A DNA stretch of 49,713 nt from assembly GCA_910586315.1 (NCBI GenBank), contig CAJUIP010000001.1, positions 1 to 49,713 of the forward strand, in the 5' to 3' direction. The notes beneath the pieces are model-generated. The model did no database searches. It was not told where the DNA came from and worked only from the letters and a program-made list of their open reading frames with translations. This DNA comes from an uncultured Lachnospiraceae bacterium (GTDB taxonomy: Bacteria > Bacillota > Clostridia > Lachnospirales > Lachnospiraceae). Below, piece by piece: positions 25,514-34,104 of the stretch. How positions within the stretch are numbered: position 1 is the first letter of the stretch; every line of letters begins with the position of its first letter. The position numbers and the translations under genes are program-made.

Positions 25514-26906
25514 ATTCCTTGGAAGTTGATTTCCTGGATTGTTCCCAGCGAACATATTCCTCTATGCTTATTTCAATATTGTGACGCACTGGTGCTGTAA
25601 GTAAACACGAGAATGCCGTTTGCAGCATTTCATGTGTGGCTTTTTTTAGTCTATATTTATATTCAATCGGTTCATATAATACGTTTTCAGCCATTTCATT
25701 GATTGCTTTTAGAAAAAGCTGACCAAATTCTTTTCCAAATAAATCTTCTTCAACAAATTGATCAAGAACCAACATGAAAGTCCTGATTACCTCGCCTATC
25801 AAGATAGAGAAATTGGTTGCACAGTATGGAATCATCTCGTGATTTTTCAAATTTGCAATTTTTTCGTAAATTTTGGGATAAGGAATATCTTTTAGACAGG
25901 TTGATAAATTTAGCAGGAAAAAACATTCTTTTTCATCATGGCACTGAATCAACCTGTTCATTTCCTGCATAATAATATATGGTTTATATTCCTTTTCCAG
26001 CCTATAAAGATTAATGCCATAATAAACAGTATCGTTTTTTATGTGTTCCAATATATTCTCGCAAAGTGAAAAATAATTCCAAAAGTCAATCTTTTTAAGC
26101 TTATTTTGATATTTTTTACTTGCATTTTCTAATTTTTTTAAATAATTATCACTAAACAGCAAGTCCTTATTTTTGGAGGCAGTGTATAAAACCTTATATA
26201 AGTCATTATATAAATTCCCTATTCTTTTGAATGTATCTGCAAAAACATCTTCTGCTTCGTTATTGCGTTCAATATAATCAAAATATTGGAGCCATTCGTG
26301 TTCTGATGCTTTTGATATGAAATTCCACTCTTTACCAGGGATAGGTGAAGGTCTGTTCGCAAAAAGCCTGCTCTTATATTGTCTCATATTTGCCGATGTT
26401 TTTATAAGAGGTTTTCTTTTTTCGCTGCCTTCCTTATCATATTTAAGGTTTATATAGTCAGGATTGCGCATGTTGAAACCGTTTTCAATAAAGCCTTCTT
26501 TATTAAACTGCCTTGGGGAATGGGTATATATGTATTGGGTTAATGAGGACGCTGGAATCCTCTTTGTTTCTTGTATGAATGCACATAGCCCCATAAACAG
26601 GCAGACATCGACCACATCATCGCAGATGTTTTTATCTAAAAAGCTATACGCTTTATCGTCTGTCATAATAATAAACTTGTATGATTTTATTAAAATGAGT
26701 CTTAGTTTTTCATTAGGAGTTAATGCTTGTCTCTGATTAGAACCATTCTTCAATGCTGAGATTTGATCTTTAATATCTAAGATAATTTTATAAAGTGAAG
26801 TATAGTATGCCTCATCATTTCTGATAAGAAATTTACTGGGATCTTGGAAATTATTTTTTGCTTCTTTTAATTTTGTCAGAGCTTGAATCGTTTTTTTATT
26901 ATTCAT
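25512..26906 (-). CDS. Unknown AT-rich protein, possible cargo
   Basis: A 464-residue mainly helical protein rich in Lys, Asn, Tyr and Phe, with no motif I recognise. It is more AT-rich than the surrounding 8-24 kb block. The ATG at 26906 follows AGGAG about 10 nt upstream on the minus strand; the TTG one codon earlier is less likely. It stands alone, reading opposite to its neighbours and ending at a strong terminator, the usual pose of a cargo gene. The TGTCACAG box at 26946 is just upstream and could affect it as well as the divergent DUF3102 gene. Confidence 0.5.
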   Translation of the reverse strand: MNNKKTIQALTKLKEAKNNFQDPSKFLIRNDEAYYTSLYKIILDIKDQISALKNGSNQRQALTPNEKLRLILIKSYKFIIMTDDKAYSFLDKNICDDVVDVCLFMGLCAFIQETKRIPASSLTQYIYTHSPRQFNKEGFIENGFNMRNPDYINLKYDKEGSEKRKPLIKTSANMRQYKSRLFANRPSPIPGKEWNFISKASEHEWLQYFDYIERNNEAEDVFADTFKRIGNLYNDLYKVLYTASKNKDLLFSDNYLKKLENASKKYQNKLKKIDFWNYFSLCENILEHIKNDTVYYGINLYRLEKEYKPYIIMQEMNRLIQCHDEKECFFLLNLSTCLKDIPYPKIYEKIANLKNHEMIPYCATNFSILIGEVIRTFMLVLDQFVEEDLFGKEFGQLFLKAINEMAENVLYEPIEYKYRLKKATHEMLQTAFSCLLTAPVRHNIEISIEEYVRWEQSRKSTSKE

Positions 26907-26945
26907 CAATTGCAGTCTCCTATAAAAATTGGATTAAGATAAAAA

Positions 26946-26980
26946 TGTCACAGCTTTTACGCGGTAGTTTAAGATATGAT
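26946..26980 (+). promoter_or_regulatory. Mobilisation promoter box 1
   Basis: TGTCACAGCTTTT (26946-26958), 16 bp, then TATGAT (26975-26980). Box and spacing are identical to those before the coupling-protein gene and before the 29841 gene. The -35 hexamer position lies inside the box and is far from consensus, so an activator is likely. It would drive the DUF3102 gene. Confidence 0.6.
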
Positions 26981-27013
26981 ATGGCTAAACATCACTGAGG
27001 GGGTTGCAATAAT

Positions 27014-27841
27014 ATGTCTCATACAGGAAATGAGCGTAATGAATACTTTGGCAAACAACCATGTGTGGAACTGACCAATCCATTGGAAAGAAGCTTTCAA
27101 ACGGAAGATTCCATGAAAAGCACTATCATCATATCCCAATCTATGCTCAAGGTAAAAGATGTATCAAAACAGCATAGCATTACGGAAATTACTACGGAGA
27201 TTATAAGAAAAAAGGGCAGCCTTGTAAAGACCTTCATTGAAATTGGATATCTGCTCATTGAAGCAAAGGAGCAATTAGTCAGGCACGGACAGTGGCTGTC
27301 ATGGCTTGTATATAATGTTGATATCTCTGAGCGAATGGCAGAACGCTATATGCAGCTGGCAAAGGCATATGGAAATTCGACATCGGTGTCGGATTTAGGT
27401 ATAACGAAGGCATTGATATTATTAGAGTTGCCAGAAGCGGACAGGGAAGCTTTCATCAACGACCTGCATGAAATAGATGGACAGATGCTTGCAGTTGGAG
27501 AAATGACTACGCGGGAAACCCGAAAAGCCGTCCGTGATAAATGCAGGCCTGTTGTGACAAATGATGAGCCACATAAAACATTTCAACCTATAAGGAGGGA
27601 TTCTGTCTCAAATTTATATAATAAAAAGCGGAACACACTTTTGAAGTCAGCTGAAGAACTTGATTCCGAAATCAGTTCTGCAAAAACACATTTAGATTGC
27701 ATAATAGATCTTCTGGCAGAGCAGAAGCATAGCGCAGGGACATACGACAGGTTTGCGGAGGATATGCAGTCACTACAAAAAAAAATAAGCAAGTGCATGG
27801 ATTTGATTGAGGAAAAAACAAAAAGCGGTGATTTCTCTTGA
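27014..27841 (+). CDS. DUF3102-domain protein
   Basis: A 275-residue protein. Residues ~55-150 (IRKKGSLVKTFIEIGYLLIEAKEQLVRHGQWLSWL, then SERMAERYMQLAKAYG) match DUF3102, a ParB/KorB-related helical domain common on Firmicutes mobile elements. The C-terminal third is a probable coiled coil (SAEELDSEISSAKTHLD onwards). GAGGGGG lies about 8 nt before ATG 27014. Likely a DNA-binding partition or transfer regulator; binding to the TGTCACAG box is a testable idea, as its own promoter carries it. Confidence 0.75.
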   Translation: MSHTGNERNEYFGKQPCVELTNPLERSFQTEDSMKSTIIISQSMLKVKDVSKQHSITEITTEIIRKKGSLVKTFIEIGYLLIEAKEQLVRHGQWLSWLVYNVDISERMAERYMQLAKAYGNSTSVSDLGITKALILLELPEADREAFINDLHEIDGQMLAVGEMTTRETRKAVRDKCRPVVTNDEPHKTFQPIRRDSVSNLYNKKRNTLLKSAEELDSEISSAKTHLDCIIDLLAEQKHSAGTYDRFAEDMQSLQKKISKCMDLIEEKTKSGDFS

Positions 27842-27890
27842 GAATGAATTTTGATGGGATAGGACAATGCTGCAAAATTTTGGAATTAAA

Positions 27891-27917
27891 GAGTGGGTGG
27901 AATTGTTCCACCCACTC
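27891..27917. terminator. Bidirectional terminator
   Basis: GAGTGGGTGGAA (27891-27902), loop TTG, TTCCACCCACTC (27906-27917): a perfect 12-bp stem between the convergent DUF3102 and coupling-protein genes. Confidence 0.8.
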
Positions 27918-27923
27918 AGTGCT

Positions 27924-29480
27924 TTATAATCTATTTTTTGTCTGAATCGACATATTCAATACATTATTTCTTTTATGGTGATGAAGCTGATGGTGTTCGT
28001 AATATGGAAGTTTGTCAATGCGGCAAAACCCTTCAGGATGTAAAAGGATGATATCTTTTAAGGTGGATAGTTCCTCGGGATAAATAATCGGTTCCCGCAT
28101 TTTTGTCCAACTCTGTCCAGTAGTCCTTGAAGCGCTACTGTTTGCGCTTATTGAAAAACGACCAGTTTCTCCAATACCATAGTTTGTCCCATGGCTGGTG
28201 CTATGACTTTCATTGAAAGTTGTTTTTTTAATCTCTGCTTTTCCAATCATATCACTGATAAGTCTTTGGTTTCCGGGATCAGCAACATTCAGAATTGCCT
28301 TATATGGGCAGTTATCTAATATTATCGTTGAAACATTTTCTCCATATGCGTTAGCGAGCTGTGATAAGCTCTGTATAACCAGGCAGATGGTTATGCCTTT
28401 GCTCCGCAGTGTTGAGACAGCATTTTGGATCGCATCAATCCTGCCAAGTCGGGGAAATTCATCCAACAGTATCAGAACGGGAGGAAGTTTTTTTGCTTCT
28501 TCCTCAGCGCTGTTTTTATCAGGTCGGCGTTCCAGTGTCCTGATTAATTGAGTGACCATAAGTATTATGGCTCCATCCCATTGCCCTAATTTATCTTCCG
28601 GTATTTCTATAAAAATATTGTTTGTTTCTAAATCTTCCCATCTTATCATGTTATCAGATTTTGTAAAAGCTGATTTGATACGGTTGTCGGTAGCGAAGAC
28701 CATAACATGCCTGCTCAATTCAGCACCAATTCCCTGTAGCATCCCGCTTTCTTCTGGATTATCAATGTCACGAAATTGGTTTATAAGATTACGGACAATT
28801 TTATTCTTGCTTTTGTTAAGAATTGCAAGGAGTTCTCCGATTGTCCGGGTCTGTATCAGAGACATAGCCATATTGAAATCTCCTTCTATAATTTCCCCAG
28901 TTTCCTCATCTGTCTCTTTTAAGTCATATATGTATAGGAGTGTTGCCATAAGAATATTCCGTGCCGATTCGTACCAGAATTTTTCCCGTTCTTCGGGAGG
29001 TATAGGGATAATGCTTTGGGCTATTTCACGGGCGTTTTGCACCAGATCATTTGAATCGCCTTCACGCAGTAAATACATTGGGTCATAATGGCTATTACCT
29101 TCTCCATTTTCAGAAAAGCTGAATACTTTAGCAGGCCTTTGCATATGTCGGGCTTTTTCTAACAATTCCCTCTTGATGTCAATTGTCATAAATGTTCCAT
29201 ACCATGACTCCAGCGTCTGAATAGCTATGCAGGATGATTTTCCACTTCCAATGCCGCCAACAATCAGTACATGGCCATCTTCGCCTGAAGGTTTGGAAAT
29301 ATAGTATTCGTTATCCTCATGCAGCCAGTGTGAATGAAAACGCTTAATGCCAAAAAAGAAACCGGAATTTCTTTTTATGGTGTGCATCATATATGGCGGT
29401 ATATGCTCCCTGCTGTCTCCGGGGTTTGAATCTGAGAAAATCTGTTTAGCCAGTTCTTGTAAATTTGTTTTATTAAGCAT
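27924..29480 (-). CDS. VirD4/TraG-like coupling ATPase lacking membrane anchor
   Basis: A 518-residue type IV coupling protein. Walker A GGIGSGKSS (about residue 76) follows HVLIV; Walker B is VLILLDEFPRLG; FYxSAR-like and SQLANAYGE motifs and the C-terminal YPEELSTL are typical of VirD4 family ATPases. Usual members begin with two transmembrane helices; none is visible here before Walker A, so it is a soluble form. ATG 29480 is chosen since AAGGAGGAGC precedes it; the longer frame to 29555 has no such site. It would deliver the relaxase-DNA complex to a secretion channel supplied by a helper element, since no VirB-type genes are seen in the window. Confidence 0.85.
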   Translation of the reverse strand: MLNKTNLQELAKQIFSDSNPGDSREHIPPYMMHTIKRNSGFFFGIKRFHSHWLHEDNEYYISKPSGEDGHVLIVGGIGSGKSSCIAIQTLESWYGTFMTIDIKRELLEKARHMQRPAKVFSFSENGEGNSHYDPMYLLREGDSNDLVQNAREIAQSIIPIPPEEREKFWYESARNILMATLLYIYDLKETDEETGEIIEGDFNMAMSLIQTRTIGELLAILNKSKNKIVRNLINQFRDIDNPEESGMLQGIGAELSRHVMVFATDNRIKSAFTKSDNMIRWEDLETNNIFIEIPEDKLGQWDGAIILMVTQLIRTLERRPDKNSAEEEAKKLPPVLILLDEFPRLGRIDAIQNAVSTLRSKGITICLVIQSLSQLANAYGENVSTIILDNCPYKAILNVADPGNQRLISDMIGKAEIKKTTFNESHSTSHGTNYGIGETGRFSISANSSASRTTGQSWTKMREPIIYPEELSTLKDIILLHPEGFCRIDKLPYYEHHQLHHHKRNNVLNMSIQTKNRL

Positions 29481-29512
29481 TTTGCTCCTCCTTGTATTAT
29501 GATGTTTTTGCC

Positions 29513-29547
29513 ATTGTATATCATTCCGGGATAAAAAAGCTGTGACA
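29513..29547 (-). promoter_or_regulatory. Mobilisation promoter box 2
   Basis: On the minus strand, TGTCACAGCTTTT (29547-29535), 16 bp, then TACAAT (29518-29513). This is upstream of the coupling-protein start at 29480 and identical in box and spacing to boxes at 26946 and 29774. Confidence 0.6.
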
Positions 29548-29625
29548 AAAATCAATGGAGCAAAAAATTGAAGTATTGGTTGTCAAAAGGCTGTTTTTAT
29601 TGACGGAATAATTTTTGGAGATTCG

Positions 29626-29664
29626 TGCCATAATGTATAAATTTGGTATAGTACATTATTGGCA
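29626..29664. repeat. Long inverted repeat, candidate oriT
   Basis: TGCCATAATGTA (29626-29637) pairs with TACATTATTGGCA (29652-29664) with a single-base bulge around a 14-nt loop. It sits in the ~360-bp gap between the divergent coupling-protein and mobilisation genes, the usual place of a MobA/MobL oriT. The rest of the gap (to 29760) is AT-rich and shows no gene. Confidence 0.45.
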
Positions 29665-29773
29665 TAGGTCATGGCATGAAGATTCGGAAAATTAATCCGG
29701 CAAGGGAAATAAGAGTTTTGACGGTCGGGTTATATATTGAAACTTGCCAAATAATATTGCTAATTTTTATTTT

Positions 29774-29808
29774 TGTCACAGCTTTTTGAGCAAAATTTCA
29801 TATATAAT
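29774..29808 (+). promoter_or_regulatory. Mobilisation promoter box 3
   Basis: TGTCACAGCTTTT (29774-29786), 16 bp, then perfect TATAAT (29803-29808), just upstream of the 29841 gene and the relaxase. Forms an inverted pair with box 2. Confidence 0.65.
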
Positions 29809-29840
29809 CAATCAAAATTAACTGAAAGGAGACTATGGCG

Positions 29841-30131
29841 ATGGATGAGTGGGATAGGATTGAGCATTTAAGAAGAATCCGGGAGCGTAAAGAGAAACGG
29901 CAACAGAGGGAGGAGGATAATCATTGGAATTTTTTAGCCGGTGCGCTTGTAGCCAAATATCTTAAAGATGATTTGGATATTTCCGTATATAAAGGCGAAG
30001 GCTCAGGGAAAAAGAATGCGGACTCGTTCGCTCCGTTGGAGAATATTCTATATTATCTTTCCGTACATAAGGAATTTACAGCCAGTATTAAAAAAATGCC
30101 CCATAATGCATTTCCTGGAACCTGGCTTTAG
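29841..30131 (+). CDS. Small mobilisation accessory protein
   Basis: A 96-residue protein with a very basic N-terminal helix (HLRRIRERKEKRQQREED), then ALVAKYLKDDLDISVY and a C-terminal helical part. It resembles MobC-type relaxosome accessory proteins only in size, charge and position before a relaxase. ATG 29841 is preferred (AAGGAG 9 nt upstream) over ATG 29835. It lies directly downstream of promoter box 3. Confidence 0.5.
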   Translation: MDEWDRIEHLRRIRERKEKRQQREEDNHWNFLAGALVAKYLKDDLDISVYKGEGSGKKNADSFAPLENILYYLSVHKEFTASIKKMPHNAFPGTWL

Positions 30132-30198
30132 GGTGTTCCATGGATTTGAGGTGCATATACACATTGAGGGATTTTTCACTGGGGGAGGAGGATTGATA

Positions 30199-30981
30199 AT
30201 GGCATTATATGGATTTGACATTAAGCCCATAAGCAGGATACAAGGCGATTCTGTTGCAAAGACAGCTTCCTACATTTTAAGGGAAAATGTCCATGATTTG
30301 TACTGGGATAAAACCTATTACTATTCCTATGTTGATGACTTGTTATATTCAGGAATATTGATACCTGATGAAGCCCCAGACAGATATCGGGAACTTCCAA
30401 CTCTTTTAAGAGAAATCGAACAGGCAGAAAAAAGATATGATGCAAGGCTCGGAAAAGTTATTCGACTTACGCTGCCTAATGAAAGAATTTTTTTAACAAA
30501 TGATTTGATTGGGCTGGTACATGATTTTGTTGGGAAAACATTTTTGACAAGGGGTATGTGCGCTGTAATTGCTATCCATGAGGGTAAGAATAAAAACCCC
30601 TTAAAGAATAATCCTCATGCGCATATCATGCTGACTGACCGGCCTGTAGATGCCAATGGTTTCTGCGCCAGAAAAAACCGCGAATGGAATAAAAGGGAAA
30701 TCCTTCGTGAATGGCGGAAACTATGGGCGGAAGCGCAAAATAAATTTTTCAAGGACAAAGGCTTGGAATTAAGAGTCAGCCATGAAAGCCTTGAAGTCCA
30801 GGGTATTGACAGGGAACCAACGGTTCCTCTTGGACGCGCAGCGATGGCTCTTGAACGAAAGGGGGTGCAGACAGAATACGGTAATAGAAATCGGGAAATT
30901 GAGTTGTGGCAAAAGGAGCAGTTAGAAAAAGAATATTTGCATAATCTGGAAAGGAAATGTAAAAAGGAACGTGAACGGTAA
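30199..30981 (+). CDS. MobA/MobL-family relaxase
   Basis: A 260-residue relaxase. The N-terminus follows the MobA/MobL pattern: GDSVAKTASYILRENV (the GQSAV...AAYR region), LYSGILIPDEAPD, and the HUH metal site NPHAHIMLTDRP. It is short and has no helicase or primase C-terminus. GGAGGAGGATTGATA precedes ATG 30199; the longer open frame from 29968 is a shadow. It would nick oriT and stay bound to the 5' end during transfer. Confidence 0.88.
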   Translation: MALYGFDIKPISRIQGDSVAKTASYILRENVHDLYWDKTYYYSYVDDLLYSGILIPDEAPDRYRELPTLLREIEQAEKRYDARLGKVIRLTLPNERIFLTNDLIGLVHDFVGKTFLTRGMCAVIAIHEGKNKNPLKNNPHAHIMLTDRPVDANGFCARKNREWNKREILREWRKLWAEAQNKFFKDKGLELRVSHESLEVQGIDREPTVPLGRAAMALERKGVQTEYGNRNREIELWQKEQLEKEYLHNLERKCKKERER

Positions 30982-31098
30982 CCAGTTTTCCATATTTAGC
31001 TATATCAGGTAAGGTGTAAGTAAAATGGCCTCTGGTATATGCTCCATAGAAAAGAATATATTCTAATTATAGCAAAAGTGATGAAGGAGGAAAATCTT

Positions 31099-31293
31099 AT
31101 GGAAAGACAGGTTTATTTGGCTTCCGATATCCAGAAAGCATTAGGGCTTGGTAAAACAAAAACCTATGATTTTCTGAATCAGGTATACAAACAACAGGAA
31201 CAAAATCCCCCATTTCGAGTAATTAAGGTGGGAATGTCTGTTAGAGTACATAAACAGTCATTTGATAACTGGTTAAATACATCGGTAAATTAA
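31099..31293 (+). CDS. Excisionase-like DNA-binding protein
   Basis: A 64-residue protein with a MerR/Xis-like winged helix: VYLASDIQKALGLGKTKTYDFLNQVY, then PFRVIKVGMSVRVHKQSFDNWL. This is the usual pattern of small excisionases encoded before tyrosine integrases. AAGGAGG (31084-31090) lies 8 nt before ATG 31099; the frame from 31039 has no such site. It likely directs integrase towards excision. Confidence 0.75.
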   Translation: MERQVYLASDIQKALGLGKTKTYDFLNQVYKQQEQNPPFRVIKVGMSVRVHKQSFDNWLNTSVN

Positions 31294-31328
31294 AATCATC
31301 AAAAAATTGAAGAGAGGAGGTAGGCCTG

Positions 31329-32504
31329 ATGGCAAATAAAAAGAGTACTGCCTTTTTCGAGGCAGGCAGTTGGTATCATCGAATTAAAATATTACAGAAA
31401 GATGGTACAACTAAATATTCAAAAAAGGGCGGATTTGCAACAGCCAAAGAAGCAGAGGCAAGTTACCACAAATATGAAGAAGAATATAAAAAGGCATATC
31501 GGGCTTACCATATTTCTTCTTCTACAGATTTTGATTTAAAGGAATATCTGATTTATTGGTTGGAAGAAATCTATAGTGCGAGAATTGAGAATACGACACG
31601 GATGCTTGCTTCTTATGTAGTGTATGATCTACTTATCCCCAATATGAATCAGGGAATGAAACTGCGTTATGTGAATGTGGAGTATTTGAATGCATTGTTA
31701 GAAACAGTTTCAAAAGTTTGTGAATCTGCTGGAAATAAGGGAAGAGAAATTTTAAATATCGCTCTGAAAGATGCAGTGGCACAGGGATACATAAATCGTA
31801 ATCCTGTGCCGGATACAAAACCCTACAGGAGACGGAAACCAAAAATCACTGTACTCAGCAAAGAACGGATGAAGCTCTTTCTGGAAAAAGCATCGGAAAA
31901 TAACTGGTATTTGGAAATCCTGTTAGGTTTGTTCATGGGATTGCGGAAAGGTGAAATCAGCGGATTAAAGTTTGATGACTTTGATGTAGAAAACAGAACA
32001 GTGAGAATTGCAAGACAGGTAACGGCTGATCCGATTGTGTTAAATGGAGATTCCAAAATAACAAAGTATCAGCTTGTGGAGAAGGCTCCGAAAACAGAAA
32101 ATAGTTATCGTACACTTCGTGTACCGAAGGTTATTATGGATGAGGTGCTGGAGAGAAAACGGCAGAATGATTTGAGAAAAGAGCAGCTTGGCAAGAAGTA
32201 TATAGACAATGACTATATTTCCTGTGCCGCAAATGGCTTGCCGCATTCAGCATCAGCTTTCAACAATGCGTTATCGAAGCTATGTAGCAGAAATGGGCTG
32301 CCGCATTTGACAGTACATAGTTTACGACATATGTATGCAACGATTCTTACAGAACAAGGAGTTCCGCTTATGAAGGTCAGCGCCCTTCTGGGCCATAGCA
32401 GTATCCATACAACCTTTGAGTATTACTGTGAAATTATGGATGAGCAAGAGCGGATTATAAGCTTTATGAATGATTCATTTGTGCCGGAAGGAGGAGAAGA
32501 ATAG
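31329..32504 (+). CDS. int: Tyrosine integrase 1
   Basis: A 391-residue Tn916-type integrase. N-terminal arm-binding AP2-like domain (WYHRIKILQKDGTTKYSKKGGF), a SAM-like core-binding domain, and the catalytic domain with Arg in MGLRKGEI, the HSLRHMY box (H..R), GHSSIHTT and the Tyr of EYYCEIM. All catalytic residues appear present. It follows the excisionase gene by 36 bp with AGAGGAGG before ATG 31329. The stop overlaps the GTG of the next integrase (TAGTG), so the two are translated together. Confidence 0.9.
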   Translation: MANKKSTAFFEAGSWYHRIKILQKDGTTKYSKKGGFATAKEAEASYHKYEEEYKKAYRAYHISSSTDFDLKEYLIYWLEEIYSARIENTTRMLASYVVYDLLIPNMNQGMKLRYVNVEYLNALLETVSKVCESAGNKGREILNIALKDAVAQGYINRNPVPDTKPYRRRKPKITVLSKERMKLFLEKASENNWYLEILLGLFMGLRKGEISGLKFDDFDVENRTVRIARQVTADPIVLNGDSKITKYQLVEKAPKTENSYRTLRVPKVIMDEVLERKRQNDLRKEQLGKKYIDNDYISCAANGLPHSASAFNNALSKLCSRNGLPHLTVHSLRHMYATILTEQGVPLMKVSALLGHSSIHTTFEYYCEIMDEQERIISFMNDSFVPEGGEE

Positions 32505-33862
32505 TGTTTAACCTGGAGTTACAGAATTATATTGACTGGGATGTAAAGGCCGTGTTTAAAAGAAATGACCGTAACAAATTTGCTTATCGTGTCGTCCTGA
32601 AGTTTATGGACGGCACGAAGCATACAAGGATGTATTCCGGATTTCAAACAAAGAAGGAAGCCGAAGATGCGAGAAAAATTACGATGAGGGAGCTTGCCAA
32701 TGGAACATATGTAGTGAATGACAGTGTGAAAGTAAGTGAGTTTTTGAGCTATTGGCTTGAGTATGACATCAGAAAAAGGGCACAGAGCAGCAATACCTAT
32801 GATTCTTATTCCAGTATTGTACGTCATCACATTATTCCGGCAATCGGGAACAAAAAATTGACAGAGGTAAATAAAGGAGACATCCAAAGACTGTATAAAG
32901 ATCGTGCCGCATATTCTAAATCCATTGCGAGGCAGGTCAAGACAGTAATGAATGTCTCTTTTCATTATGCGGTTAGCTGTAAACTGATTCCTGTGAATCC
33001 GGCAGAAGGAATCGATTTACCCAAAACAGTGGATTCGAAACCCTACCATACAAGAAATATTGACGTGGCAAAAACTTTGAATATGGAGCAGATTCTATTG
33101 CTTTTGGAGGCAAGTAAAAATACGCCGATTCATATGCAGGTTCTATTTAATGTACTAATGGGCCTGCGGCGGCAGGAAATCAATGCAGTAAAGTATTTAG
33201 ATGTGGATTACATTAACCGTACATTGGCGGTAGAAAGGCAGCTTGGAAAAGAATTGGACAGAGTCCCAAACAGCGGGAAGGCGGGTATGACAAAGAAGGA
33301 GTTGCCTCTGAAGACGCCGTCCAGTAAGAGAGTATTGCCTATCCCTGATTATGTATTTGAAGCCATTTTGGAAGAGAGAAAGAAGTATGAGCGGTACAAA
33401 AGCCGTAGACGTACTATTTTCCAGGACGATGGCTATATTTGCTGTTCCAGCTACAGCGGCAAACCAAGATCAAAAGATTTTCATTGGCGGCATTACAAAG
33501 AACTTTTGAAGCAAACGGGACTGCCTGATATTCGCTGGCATGATCTGCGCAGTACTTATTGTACGTTGCTATTGAGTAAGGATTTTAATCCGAAAGCTGT
33601 ATCGAAACTGATGGGTCATGCGAAAGAACTTATCACAATGGACGTGTATGCCGACAATGCTAATATAATTCCTGAAGAAATACCCGAACTGCTTTCTTAT
33701 ATGGAGGAGGTTATGCCAAATAAATCTGGCAATGGTGATTCTGAAACTAATATGCAGGATATAATGATTGACATGGATTCTTATTTGCCCAAAAAGAAAT
33801 CAGGAACAATAGAAAGCCTGGACGAAAGCCGTATTTATATGGACACTGGGGAAGATAAATAG
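32504..33862 (+). CDS. int: Tyrosine integrase 2
   Basis: A 452-residue second integrase with the same layout: arm-binding domain (FAYRVVLKFMDGTKHTRMY), core-binding region, catalytic Arg (MGLRRQEI), HDLRSTYC, GHAKELITMDVYADN with the Tyr nucleophile. It carries an extra ~60-residue acidic tail (from about 400). The GTG start at 32504 is supported by GGAGGAGAAG. Two intact co-translated tyrosine recombinases suggest a two-subunit recombinase, as in Tn554-type elements. The stop lies 10 bp before the LexA box of uvrB, so the element's right end is near. Confidence 0.9.
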   Translation: MFNLELQNYIDWDVKAVFKRNDRNKFAYRVVLKFMDGTKHTRMYSGFQTKKEAEDARKITMRELANGTYVVNDSVKVSEFLSYWLEYDIRKRAQSSNTYDSYSSIVRHHIIPAIGNKKLTEVNKGDIQRLYKDRAAYSKSIARQVKTVMNVSFHYAVSCKLIPVNPAEGIDLPKTVDSKPYHTRNIDVAKTLNMEQILLLLEASKNTPIHMQVLFNVLMGLRRQEINAVKYLDVDYINRTLAVERQLGKELDRVPNSGKAGMTKKELPLKTPSSKRVLPIPDYVFEAILEERKKYERYKSRRRTIFQDDGYICCSSYSGKPRSKDFHWRHYKELLKQTGLPDIRWHDLRSTYCTLLLSKDFNPKAVSKLMGHAKELITMDVYADNANIIPEEIPELLSYMEEVMPNKSGNGDSETNMQDIMIDMDSYLPKKKSGTIESLDESRIYMDTGEDK

Positions 33863-33872
33863 AGAACAAAAA

Positions 33873-33923
33873 CGAACAAACGTTTGTTTTGATATGGACA
33901 AATAAGGAGCGGTATGTTATAAT
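33873..33923 (+). promoter_or_regulatory. uvrB promoter with LexA box
   Basis: CGAACAAACGTTTG (33873-33886) matches the Gram-positive LexA (DinR) consensus CGAAC-N4-GTTCG with one change. The promoter TGGACA (33895-33900), 17 bp, TATAAT (33918-33923) follows directly. UvrB is a classic SOS gene, so DNA-damage induction is expected. The box is close enough to the -35 to block RNA polymerase. Confidence 0.85.
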
Positions 33924-34002
33924 CAATCTCAGTTTTACGTCTCGATTTATCCGCAGTAGTTTGCTGATTTCGTATAGTTCGGAAAATTGAGTTTAGTAAC
34001 CA

Positions 34003-34056
34003 AAATTCGTCGAAGGGACGTTTTTAAGAAAACGGAATATGTGCCTCGACGAATTT
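34003..34056. repeat. Inverted repeat in uvrB leader
   Basis: AAATTCGTCGA (34003-34013) and TCGACGAATTT (34046-34056) form a perfect 11-bp inverted repeat around a 32-nt loop, with a further GTCGAA at about 34067. It lies in the long (~180 nt) leader of uvrB and close to the integrase genes, so it may be an integrase arm or core site or an mRNA hairpin. Confidence 0.4.
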
Positions 34057-34104
34057 CTGGCGAAATGTCGAACTTTTTTACTATAGATTTTGGAGGTGGT
34101 ATTT

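Noticed and set aside
29968..30198. 77-codon extension of the relaxase
   Set aside because: Overlaps the small gene at 29841 and lacks a ribosome-binding site; MobA/MobL proteins begin at the 30199 ATG.
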